Below are positions 1-6,021 of a stretch of DNA of 11,346 nucleotides, piece after piece. Each line of letters begins with the position of its first letter. Positions within the stretch are counted from its first letter, which is position 1. The notes below the pieces were generated by a model, which saw only the letters and a program-made list of their open reading frames with translations, had not been told where the DNA came from and ran no database searches. Source of the stretch: JANWYT01 sp046719465 (lineage in GTDB: Bacteria > Chloroflexota > Anaerolineae > Aggregatilineales > Phototrophicaceae); contig JBDNCV010000127.1 of assembly GCA_046719465.1 (NCBI GenBank), positions 1 through 11,346 on the forward strand, read 5' to 3'. Position numbers and translations under genes: made by a program.

Positions 1-77
1 ATGGCTCCATTGGTTTTACCAGCCAAGTGGGCGTTGGCAGCACGTTTTTCTTCCATCTGCCGCTCGCATCCAACTAA
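1..77 (+). CDS. Sensor histidine kinase, C-terminal end only (partial)
   Basis: Only the last 24 codons are present; the gene begins left of the window. They read GSIGFTSQVGVGSTFFFHLP followed by LASN and a TAA stop at 75-77. This is the final part of the HATPase_c ATP-binding domain of a two-component sensor kinase: the glycine-rich G2 box (GVGSTF) and the closing beta strand ending in LPL. The kinase would autophosphorylate on a histidine upstream and pass the phosphate to a response regulator. Neither the sensor part nor a regulator is visible. The protein ends only four residues after LPL, so no receiver domain is fused at the C-terminus. It lies 160 bases upstream of an amino-acid importer on the same strand. 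Co-regulation is possible but not shown. The family call is firm; the signal is unknown. Confidence 0.85.
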   Translation, partial: GSIGFTSQVGVGSTFFFHLPLASN

Positions 78-100
78 TTTTCGCTGTCAAGACCAAAATA

Positions 101-129
101 TTGGGCTGAATGACCAAAAAAATTATGAG
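101..129 (+). promoter_or_regulatory. Weak candidate promoter for aapJ
   Basis: TTGGGC at 101-106 and TATGAG at 124-129 are separated by 17 bases and resemble sigma-70 boxes (3/6 and 4/6). A second equally weak pair is TTGCAG at 151-156 with TAAAAA at 174-179, also 17 bases apart. The region is the only AT-rich stretch before the operon, so a promoter is expected somewhere here. The sequence does not decide between the two. Confidence 0.25.
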
Positions 130-139
130 TGATTCAGCC
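104..139 (+). repeat. Perfect 8-bp inverted repeat with A-rich loop
   Basis: GGCTGAAT at 104-111 is matched exactly by ATTCAGCC at 132-139. The 20-base spacer is A-rich. After one mismatch, two further pairs (A113-T130, C114-G129) can form, leaving a loop of about 14 bases. It begins 27 bases after the kinase stop codon and about 100 bases before aapJ. It could be the kinase terminator, but no T-run follows on the plus strand. It could equally be an operator or a leader hairpin for the aap operon. Confidence 0.45.
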
Positions 140-194
140 AGAATACTCATTTGCAGGCGCGTGCCTTTCGTGTTAAAAAAGCGAGCTAGCAAGA

Positions 195-206
195 AACATT
201 AATGTT
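195..206. promoter_or_regulatory. Perfect 12-bp palindrome upstream of aapJ (candidate operator)
   Basis: AACATTAATGTT is its own reverse complement. It lies 31 bases before the aapJ start codon, between the candidate promoters and the ribosome binding site, where a repressor site would block transcription. No cognate regulator gene is visible in the window. A 12-bp palindrome can arise by chance in AT-rich DNA, so this is a candidate only. Confidence 0.35.
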
Positions 207-222
207 CTTTGAGCAATCCATA

Positions 223-228
223 AAGGAG
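223..228 (+). promoter_or_regulatory. Ribosome binding site deciding the aapJ start
   Basis: AAGGAG ends 9 bases before ATG 238. This favours 238 over the in-frame ATG at 202, which has no such site and would put 12 polar residues in front of the signal peptide. A second ATG follows directly at 241 and is a slightly less well spaced alternative. Confidence 0.8.
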
Positions 229-237
229 AAAGAGACT

Positions 238-1311
238 ATGATGAGTCGTAGTTCCCGTTTCGTCTTAGGAGTGGCCACCTTTGGCCTCGTCCTCGGCGGC
301 GTGGTAAGCGCCCAAGAAACCACACTTGGCCCAGTCACGCAGCGCATCATTGAACGCGGCAGCGTCATCTGCGGCGTGAACCGTTCGGTGCAGGGCTTTG
401 GCTTCCAAGATGCCAGCGGCGCTTACAGCGGCTTTGATGTCGACTTCTGCCGTGCGGTGGCAGCTGCCGTGTTGGGCGATGCCAACCTCGTGACCTACCG
501 CCCACTGGAAGCTGGCGAGCGCCAAGCAGCCATGCAGTCCGGCGAGATCGACTTGATGTCGCGCAACACGACCTTCACCCTCAGCCGTGATGTCGTCTGG
601 GCTTCGACCTTCGGCCCCACGCTGTTCTACGATGGTCAGGGCGTGATGACGCTGGCCGAGCTGGGCGTGGAAACCATCGCGGAACTCGACGGTGGCGCAA
701 TGTGCGTTCAGACCGGCACGACCACTGAGCTGAACATCACCGACTTTGTGAGCGCCAACCAGCTCAACATCGAGCTGCTGAAGTTCGACACCGCGGAAGC
801 CACATGGGAAGCCTATGTCGCGGGCCGCTGCGAAAGCTGGACGACGGACAAGAGCGGCTTGGCCAGCTTCCGCCTGCGCGCTGCCAACCCTGCTGACCAT
901 GTGATCCTCGCCGAGACGCTCTCGAAGGAACCGCTCGGCCCGCTCAGCCCGCAGATCGATGAGCAGTTCGCTGAGATCGTGCGTTGGGTGGCCTTCGGCT
1001 TGATCCAAGCGGAAGAATATGGCATCACCAGCGCCAACGTCGGTGACTTCGTGATGCAAGCTGGCGAGTCGTCGGAGGCCTACACTGCCCGCGTCAAGCC
1101 GGAGATTCAGCGCTTCCTCGGCCAGAACAACAACGCATCTGGCTCGTTCCTCGGCATCCCCAACGACTTCATGGTGCAGGTGATCACGCAGGTCGGCAAC
1201 TACGGTGAAATCTACGACCGTAACCTCAGCCCGCTCGGCCTGACGCGCGCTGGCTCGCCCAACGCCCTCTGGACGCAGGGTGGCCTGCTCTACAGCCCGC
1301 CGTTCCGTTAA
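238..1311 (+). CDS. aapJ: General L-amino-acid ABC importer, substrate-binding protein AapJ
   Basis: A 357-residue periplasmic-type binding protein (SBP_bac_3 fold) that should capture polar and other L-amino acids and deliver them to the AapQ/AapM permease. Residues 1-25 form a signal peptide: basic MSRSSR, a hydrophobic core, then VVSA before QETT. AapJ hallmarks occur in order: RGSVICGVN (40-48), GFDVDFCRAVAAAV (65-78), SGEIDLMSRNTT (101-112), QTGTTTELN (158-166), TTDKSGLA (202-209), SKEPLGP (229-235), VGNYGEIYDRN (319-329) and NALWTQGGL (342-350). The four cysteines (45, 71, 156, 198) sit where I remember AapJ proteins having them, so disulfides are likely. Length fits the family (about 340). 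There is no lipobox cysteine. The start at 238 is set by AAGGAG nine bases upstream. It is the first gene of the aapJQMP operon and is separated from aapQ by a terminator-like hairpin. The family call is very secure; the exact substrate range is inferred. Confidence 0.93.
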   Translation: MMSRSSRFVLGVATFGLVLGGVVSAQETTLGPVTQRIIERGSVICGVNRSVQGFGFQDASGAYSGFDVDFCRAVAAAVLGDANLVTYRPLEAGERQAAMQSGEIDLMSRNTTFTLSRDVVWASTFGPTLFYDGQGVMTLAELGVETIAELDGGAMCVQTGTTTELNITDFVSANQLNIELLKFDTAEATWEAYVAGRCESWTTDKSGLASFRLRAANPADHVILAETLSKEPLGPLSPQIDEQFAEIVRWVAFGLIQAEEYGITSANVGDFVMQAGESSEAYTARVKPEIQRFLGQNNNASGSFLGIPNDFMVQVITQVGNYGEIYDRNLSPLGLTRAGSPNALWTQGGLLYSPPFR

Positions 1312-1319
1312 ACCAGAGA

Positions 1320-1332
1320 GGGGCGCTGCCCC
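1320..1332 (+). repeat. Short GC hairpin just after aapJ
   Basis: GGGGC (1320-1324) and GCCCC (1328-1332) can pair around a GCT loop, nine bases after the aapJ stop codon. It precedes the larger terminator-like stem. It may protect the 3' end of the aapJ message from exonucleases or may be a chance GC-rich hairpin. Confidence 0.35.
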
Positions 1333-1349
1333 CCGTCAATCGATGACAG

Positions 1350-1384
1350 CCGAGCGTGTGATCGTGCATCACGCGCTCGGTTTT
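1350..1384 (+). terminator. Rho-independent terminator/attenuator between aapJ and aapQ
   Basis: The left arm at 1350-1362 (CCGAGCGTGTGAT) pairs with 1368-1380 (ATCACGCGCTCGG). This gives a 13-bp stem with one G-U wobble (T1357-G1373) and a 5-base CGTGC loop, followed at once by TTTTAT. It lies inside an otherwise continuous operon, 25 bases before the permease start. I infer partial termination, giving more binding protein than permease, as is common in binding-protein-dependent importers. The alternative is full termination with aapQ having its own promoter, but none is apparent in the 24 bases left. Confidence 0.8.
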
Positions 1385-1408
1385 ATACAAGAGTACAAAT
1401 GACGGTTT

Positions 1409-2800
1409 ATGACTGCGATTACACCCCGCAAACCCCTTGACAGCCAATTCAACATCCCGCTCCCATCCTTCCTGCGCGACATCCGCGTGATTGCGGTGAT
1501 TGGCCAGATCATCTTCCTCATCCTGTTCACTGGCCTCGTCAGCTATATCGTGATCAACGTGTACAACTCGCTGGTGGCACAGAACATGACGCCGCAGTTT
1601 GCGTTCATGCAGCAGCGCGCGGGCTTTCAAATCAGCGAATCGCCCGCGTGGTACACGCCGGATCGCACCTTTCAAGATGCCTATATCGTCGGGATCATCA
1701 ACACGCTGCGCGTGGTGCTCCCGGGTTTGTTCTTCGCCACGCTGATCGGCGTGCTGCTGGGGATCGCGCTGCTCAGCCGCAACTTCATGGTGCGCACGAC
1801 CAGCGCTTCCTATGTGGAGGTGCTGCGCAACACGCCGCTGCTGGTGCAGCTCATCTTCTGGTACTTCGTCGTCATGTTCAGCCTGCCCGCGCAGGATATC
1901 ACGCTGCCCAACGAAAGCGTGTTCGTGCTGCAGCTGCGCATGTTGGCCTACCCGCTGCTGTGGGTGGGGCTGGGCGTGCTGGCGTGGCAGCGCAGGCTCC
2001 CACCGTACACCCTCACCGGCGCTCTGCTGGGCTTTTTGCTGCTGGAGGTGACGCTGCGCGTCATCGGTTTTACGCCCACCAACGTGATCGTGCTGGGTGT
2101 GGTTGGCGCGGCGCTCGTCGCAGCGGAGCTTACGGGGCGGATGCCACGTTGGGCGCAGGGCTACGCGCTGGGGATCGGCGCGTCGCTGGCGCTGCAAGGG
2201 GCGGCGGCGCTGCTCGTGGAGGCGCTGGTGAGCGCCGGAGCGTTGAGCGCCAACGCCGTCGTCTGGGATATCTTCCCGGGGGTGATCATCGCGCGGCGCG
2301 GTTTCGGCTTCCCTGAGATCCGCCTCGACGAAGGCTTGCAGATCATCCTCCCGCAGAAGCCGCGCCTACAGTTCACCGCGGGGACGGTCGTTACCCCAGA
2401 GTATATGGCGCTGCTCATCGGCTTGGTGATCTACACCTCGGCCTTCATTGGCGAGATCGTGCGGGCGGGCATCCAAGCAGTCCCCTATGGGCAGCTGGAG
2501 GCGTCGCGCGCGCTGGGCCTCAGCGGGTGGCAGATGCTGCGCTTGGTGGTGCTGCCGCAAGCCCTGCGTGTGATCTTGCCGCCGCTCAGCAGCCAATACC
2601 TCAACCTTGCCAAGAACAGCACGCTGGCGACCGCCATCGCCTTTGCAGATGCCTACAGCGTTGGCCAAACGATCATGAACACCTCTGGCCAATCTGTGCC
2701 CGGGTTCATCATCATTTTGATCACGTACCTCACGATGAGCCTCATCATCGCCACGATCATGAACCTTGTGAACGCACGCTTCCAACTGGTGACACGGTGA
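1409..2800 (+). CDS. aapQ: General L-amino-acid ABC importer, permease AapQ (enlarged)
   Basis: A 463-residue integral membrane protein, one half of the permease pair that passes amino acids from AapJ into the cell. The N-terminal helix is about 28-50. Then come AapQ-like motifs: FAFMQQRAGFQI (64-75), VGIINTLRVVLPG (94-106) and YVEVLRNTPLLVQLIFWY (135-152). The C-terminal BPD_transp_1 core holds EIVRAGIQAVPYGQLEASRA (349-368), ALGLSGWQ (368-375), LPQALRVILPPL (382-393), QYLNLAKNSTLA (396-407) and a last helix at about 430-452. The EAA loop that docks on the ATPase is intact. Proteobacterial AapQ is about 400 residues. The surplus here lies around 177-290 and contains about four further hydrophobic segments. 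No convincing Shine-Dalgarno precedes ATG 1409. It ends 7 bases before aapM. Family call secure; substrate range inferred. Confidence 0.92.
   Translation: MTAITPRKPLDSQFNIPLPSFLRDIRVIAVIGQIIFLILFTGLVSYIVINVYNSLVAQNMTPQFAFMQQRAGFQISESPAWYTPDRTFQDAYIVGIINTLRVVLPGLFFATLIGVLLGIALLSRNFMVRTTSASYVEVLRNTPLLVQLIFWYFVVMFSLPAQDITLPNESVFVLQLRMLAYPLLWVGLGVLAWQRRLPPYTLTGALLGFLLLEVTLRVIGFTPTNVIVLGVVGAALVAAELTGRMPRWAQGYALGIGASLALQGAAALLVEALVSAGALSANAVVWDIFPGVIIARRGFGFPEIRLDEGLQIILPQKPRLQFTAGTVVTPEYMALLIGLVIYTSAFIGEIVRAGIQAVPYGQLEASRALGLSGWQMLRLVVLPQALRVILPPLSSQYLNLAKNSTLATAIAFADAYSVGQTIMNTSGQSVPGFIIILITYLTMSLIIATIMNLVNARFQLVTR
2511..2535 (+). repeat. 25-bp direct repeat, copy 1 (in aapQ)
   Basis: The 25 bases here recur exactly at 4885-4909 in aapM, in the same reading frame. 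They encode the ALGLSGWQM part of the EAA loop (SLGLSGWQI in aapM). The protein motif is conserved between the two permeases, but identity at every synonymous site is more than protein conservation requires. Confidence 0.8.
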
Positions 2801-2807
2801 GGGGTCT

Positions 2808-5189
2808 ATGACGGACAACGACAAACACAAGGTCTACTACGAAGCGCCCCCCACGCGCCCAGCCCCGGTGACGCAGACCGGCGTGATCGGCTGGGTGCGC
2901 AAGAATTTGCTCGCGTCGTGGTTGGATGTGTTCCTCACGTTGATCTTCACCGCCATCGTGGTAGGTGCGGTGACGTCGTTCGTGGGCTGGACGATCTCCG
3001 ATGCCAACTGGTGGGCGGTGTCGTTCAACTTCCGCCAGTTCATGATGGGCGGCTATGAGGCGGCGCTGGAGTGGCGGCTTGCTGTCGCGGTGATCTTCAC
3101 GGCGGTGGCGATGGGCATGGCGGTTGCGGTGTGGGTGCGGCGCATCGTGCGCGCGGCTACCGCGCTTATCCTCTTTACGCTGGCCTTCGTGTGGCTCGTC
3201 CCCGCCTTGAGCAACGCGCTGATTCCCGTCCCGCCGGTGTATCTGGCGGTGGGCAACGCCCCGATTGTCATCGACAACGTGAACGAGACGGCGCGGCCAC
3301 AAGTGGCGTTCGTCGGGCGCGCGGGGGAGACAGTCACGGTGCAGATCGCGCCCATCACCACCGATGAGCAGCTCGCCGCGCTTACGGGCTTTATGGACGT
3401 GCCCGCTAACGGCATGCGCATCATCGCCGAGCGCCGCCTGCAAGCTGCTATCACGCGGGCGGAGATTGAGGCGCAGCTCGCGGCCCACGCAGCATCGCCC
3501 ATCCGCCTGCTGACGGAGGGGCAGATCGCCCGTTTGGAGACGCAGCTGAGCCGCCTGCTCGACATCCCCCCCGTGACGGAGACGCTCAACTTTGCGAAGG
3601 GCGGGGCCATCGTCGAAGTGCTGGACGCGGACGGCGAACCCATCGCCCCCGCCATCCCCCTGCCGACCGCCAACGAACGCGCCACCTTTACCCTGCCCGC
3701 TGACGGTTGGTACATCCTCAAGACGACCGGCGACGACGACACGAGCATCAACGTGCTGGCGGTGACGGGCGTGCAGCCTCTGCTTCAGAGCAGCGTGCTC
3801 CAGCCCGGCGGCGGCTTTATCACGGTTTACACGCGCATGATCGACGCCTTTGTGATCCGTGGGATTCGCGCGGTGGATAACCGCGATGTGCCCTTCTTCG
3901 ACGTGATCCGCAACCAATACTGGGGGGATCGCCCCTTCACGTCGTATCTGCGGCTGTTCCTTGCGCCCTTCCTCGGCCAGCACGCCCTCAACCTGACGTA
4001 CATCCTGCTGGCGGGTGTGGCGGGCTACTGGACGCTGCGGGCGATCCAGCGCTGGCGCGGCGCGGCGGCAGGCGCGAGCGTGGCGACGGTGGCGCTCGTC
4101 CTGACGCCGGTGGTGATCTGGGTGATGGCGACCGGCCTCAGCGTGCCCGGCATCCTCAACTTGACGGTGGTGACGGGCGGCGTGTTCGCCGTGCTGCTGG
4201 CGCGGGCGCTGGGGGCGCGCTTTGGCCGCCAACCGATCATGGTGGCGGTTATTGGGGTGGTCGCGGCGCTGGCGTGGGGGATGCCGCTGGCAGTGTTCAG
4301 CCCACACTATGGCTACGGCCTGCTGGCGCTGCTCAACTTCTTCAGCCCCGTGCTCATCTTCGTGTTTTGGTTGATCGGCTCGGACAGCTTCCACAAGAGC
4401 GATGAGGCCGAGTACAACCGCCAAGTCGGGCTGTATGCGGTGCTGACGCTCACCTTCCTCGTCATCCCGTACTTGATCGCCAACGTGGGCGGGGTCTCGC
4501 CCAGCGCGTCCTACCCGGATTGGTTCCTGCGCCTGAGCGATCAACGCTTGTGGGGCGGCCTGCTGCTGACCTTCATCCTGACGATCTACGGCATCACCTT
4601 CTCGTTCCCGATCGGCATCCTGCTGGCGCTGGGGCGTCGCAGCAACTTACCGGCCATCAAGTACGGCTGCACGCTCTACATCGAGCTGGTGCGCGGGTCG
4701 CCGTTTATCACCGTGCTGTTCCTCGCGCAGTTGTTCATCCCGCTCATCAACCCAGACTTCGCGGCCGTCCCCGGCACGATCCGCGCGCTGGTGGCCACGA
4801 TCATGTTTAGCGCGGCCTACCTCGCGGAGAACGTGCGCGGCGGCTTGCAGTCGCTCCCCCCCGGCCAGACAGAGGCTGGCAAGTCGCTGGGCCTCAGCGG
4901 GTGGCAGATCATCTACTACATCACGCTGCCGCAGGCGCTGCGCGCGGTGATCCCGGCGATCCTCGGCTCGTTCGTCTCGCTGTTCAAGGATACCTCGCTG
5001 GTGGCCATCGTCGGCCTGACCGACCTCACCGGCTTCGTGAACATCATGGTGGTGCAGCCTGCCTTCACCGGCACGCGCGCCGAGGGCCTGCTGTTTATCA
5101 CGCTGATTTACTTCTTCTTTAGCTACATCATGTCATATGTCAGCCGCCTGCTCGAAGCCAGCGGCAGCGGCTCCACACGGCGCATTTGA
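2808..5189 (+). CDS. aapM: General L-amino-acid ABC importer, permease AapM with very large insertion
   Basis: A 793-residue permease, partner of AapQ; the family norm is about 385. The N-terminal part is AapM-like: GWVRKNLLASWLDVFLTL (28-45), WWAVSFNFRQFMMGGYEAA (68-86) and helices at about 38-60, 89-109 and 113-136. The C-terminal core is a full BPD_transp_1 domain: LWGGLLLTFIL (581-591), PIGILLALGRRS (601-612), IELVRGSPFITVLF (625-638), AENVRGGLQSLPPGQTEAGK (673-692), SLGLSGWQ (693-700), LPQALRAVIP (707-716), SLFKDTSLVAIVGLTDL (724-740) and a final helix at about 757-775. Between them, residues about 137-565 are extra. A soluble, predicted extracytoplasmic stretch (about 137-385) is followed by about six hydrophobic segments (394-412, 424-442, 445-467, 476-496, 502-523, 540-560). 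The reading frame is continuous, with no sign of frameshift. GAGGGG at 2799-2804 is the probable ribosome site, although close to ATG 2808. AapM identity is secure; the function of the insertion is unknown. Confidence 0.9.
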   Translation: MTDNDKHKVYYEAPPTRPAPVTQTGVIGWVRKNLLASWLDVFLTLIFTAIVVGAVTSFVGWTISDANWWAVSFNFRQFMMGGYEAALEWRLAVAVIFTAVAMGMAVAVWVRRIVRAATALILFTLAFVWLVPALSNALIPVPPVYLAVGNAPIVIDNVNETARPQVAFVGRAGETVTVQIAPITTDEQLAALTGFMDVPANGMRIIAERRLQAAITRAEIEAQLAAHAASPIRLLTEGQIARLETQLSRLLDIPPVTETLNFAKGGAIVEVLDADGEPIAPAIPLPTANERATFTLPADGWYILKTTGDDDTSINVLAVTGVQPLLQSSVLQPGGGFITVYTRMIDAFVIRGIRAVDNRDVPFFDVIRNQYWGDRPFTSYLRLFLAPFLGQHALNLTYILLAGVAGYWTLRAIQRWRGAAAGASVATVALVLTPVVIWVMATGLSVPGILNLTVVTGGVFAVLLARALGARFGRQPIMVAVIGVVAALAWGMPLAVFSPHYGYGLLALLNFFSPVLIFVFWLIGSDSFHKSDEAEYNRQVGLYAVLTLTFLVIPYLIANVGGVSPSASYPDWFLRLSDQRLWGGLLLTFILTIYGITFSFPIGILLALGRRSNLPAIKYGCTLYIELVRGSPFITVLFLAQLFIPLINPDFAAVPGTIRALVATIMFSAAYLAENVRGGLQSLPPGQTEAGKSLGLSGWQIIYYITLPQALRAVIPAILGSFVSLFKDTSLVAIVGLTDLTGFVNIMVVQPAFTGTRAEGLLFITLIYFFFSYIMSYVSRLLEASGSGSTRRI
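4885..4909 (+). repeat. 25-bp direct repeat, copy 2 (in aapM)
   Basis: Exact copy of 2511-2535 in aapQ, in the codons for SLGLSGWQI of the EAA loop. The two copies start 2374 bases apart in the same orientation and frame. Recombination between them would fuse the start of aapQ to the end of aapM in frame. Confidence 0.8.
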
Positions 5190-5201
5190 GGGTAAAAACA
5201 C

Positions 5202-5981
5202 ATGTCTGAAGAAAATTTGCTCCTACAAGGCCACGTCCCCCACATCATCGGCAAGCCCATCATCACCTGCCGTAAGGTCAACAAGTGGTTTGGGGACTTC
5301 CACGCGCTTAAGGATATCGACCTCGAAGTGGGCGAACGTGAGGTGGTGGTCATCATCGGCCCCTCGGGCAGCGGCAAGAGCACGCTCATCCGCTGCATCA
5401 ACCGCCTTGAGGAACATCAAGAGGGGGAAATCATCGTAGACGGCGTGGAGCTGACCAACGATGTGACGAACATCAGCGCCATCCGCAAAGAGACGGGCAT
5501 GGTATTCCAGCAGTTCAACTTGTTCCCGCATCTCACCGTGCTGGATAACATCACGCTGGCGCAGCGCCACGTCCGCAAGCGCGGCAAGGCCGAGAGCGAG
5601 AAGATCGCTATGGACTTGCTCAAGCGCGTGGGCATCCCGGAACAGGCTAAGAAGTACCCCGGGCAGCTTTCCGGCGGGCAGCAGCAGCGTGTCGCCATTG
5701 CCCGCGCGCTGGCCATGAACCCCAAGATCATGCTCTTTGACGAGCCGACTTCCGCGCTCGATCCTGAGATGATCAAAGAAGTGCTGGACGTAATGAAGGA
5801 ACTGGCGCGCTCTGGCATGACGATGATCGTCGTCACGCATGAGATGGGCTTCGCGCGCGAGGTGGCCGACCGCGTGATCTTCATGGAGAGCGGGCGCATC
5901 GTCGAGACGGGCACGCCCGACAGCTTCTTCGACAACCCGCAGCACGACCGCACGAAGCTGTTCTTGAGCCAGATTTTGTAA
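5202..5981 (+). CDS. aapP: General L-amino-acid ABC importer, ATP-binding protein AapP
   Basis: A 259-residue cytoplasmic ATPase that drives the AapQ/AapM permease; length matches the family (about 258). All ABC motifs are intact: Walker A GPSGSGKST (53-61), Q-loop in VFQQFNLFPH (101-110), signature LSGGQQQR (156-163), Walker B IMLFDEP (176-182), D-loop SALD (184-187) and switch histidine in VTHEMGFA (211-218). Family-specific stretches include RCINRLEEHQ (64-73), KYPGQLSGGQQQRVAIARAL (151-170) and EMIKEVLD (189-196). The C-terminus FFDNPQHDRTKLFLSQIL closely follows AapP/GlnQ-type proteins. GAGGGT at 5188-5193 overlaps the aapM stop codon and lies 8 bases before ATG 5202, which suggests translational coupling. 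It is the last gene of the operon. It binds ATP, not the amino acid; substrate choice rests with AapJ. Confidence 0.95.
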   Translation: MSEENLLLQGHVPHIIGKPIITCRKVNKWFGDFHALKDIDLEVGEREVVVIIGPSGSGKSTLIRCINRLEEHQEGEIIVDGVELTNDVTNISAIRKETGMVFQQFNLFPHLTVLDNITLAQRHVRKRGKAESEKIAMDLLKRVGIPEQAKKYPGQLSGGQQQRVAIARALAMNPKIMLFDEPTSALDPEMIKEVLDVMKELARSGMTMIVVTHEMGFAREVADRVIFMESGRIVETGTPDSFFDNPQHDRTKLFLSQIL

Positions 5982-5992
5982 GGTTAGTGGCA

Positions 5993-6014
5993 GGGGCAAG
6001 GGGAGCCTTGCCCC
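5993..6014. terminator. Stem-loop between convergent aapP and ABC-2 permease genes
   Basis: GGGGCAAGG (5993-6001) pairs perfectly with CCTTGCCCC (6006-6014) around a GGAG loop, giving a 9-bp stem 11 bases after the aapP stop. On the plus strand a short T-run follows 7 bases later (6021-6023, already in the neighbour's stop codon). On the minus strand no T-run follows. It is likely a terminator of the aap operon, possibly weakly bidirectional. Confidence 0.6.
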
Positions 6015-6021
6015 GTTGGGT

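Noticed and set aside
93..104. CCAA/TTGG half-symmetric motif
   Set aside because: The centre is not symmetric, and arms of four bases are expected by chance.
202..237. Upstream in-frame ATG extending AapJ by 12 residues
   Set aside because: It has no ribosome site and would bury the signal peptide. AAGGAG is placed correctly for ATG 238.
1226..2197. 323-codon open frame antisense to aapJ/aapQ
   Set aside because: It has the same low-complexity, His/Arg/Gln-rich composition and lies across two well-identified genes.
3216..4502. Possibility that aapM is two genes fused by sequencing error
   Set aside because: The frame is open throughout, the two AapM halves are in the same frame on both sides, and composition does not change abruptly.
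2757..4544. 595-codon open frame antisense to aapQ/aapM
   Set aside because: It is rich in Arg, His, Gln and Asp, with no domain or ribosome site. It is the usual mirror of a GC-rich gene, and the plus-strand frame matches AapM clearly.
5223..5999. 258-codon frame antisense to aapP
   Set aside because: It mirrors a fully conserved ATPase gene and has no family features.
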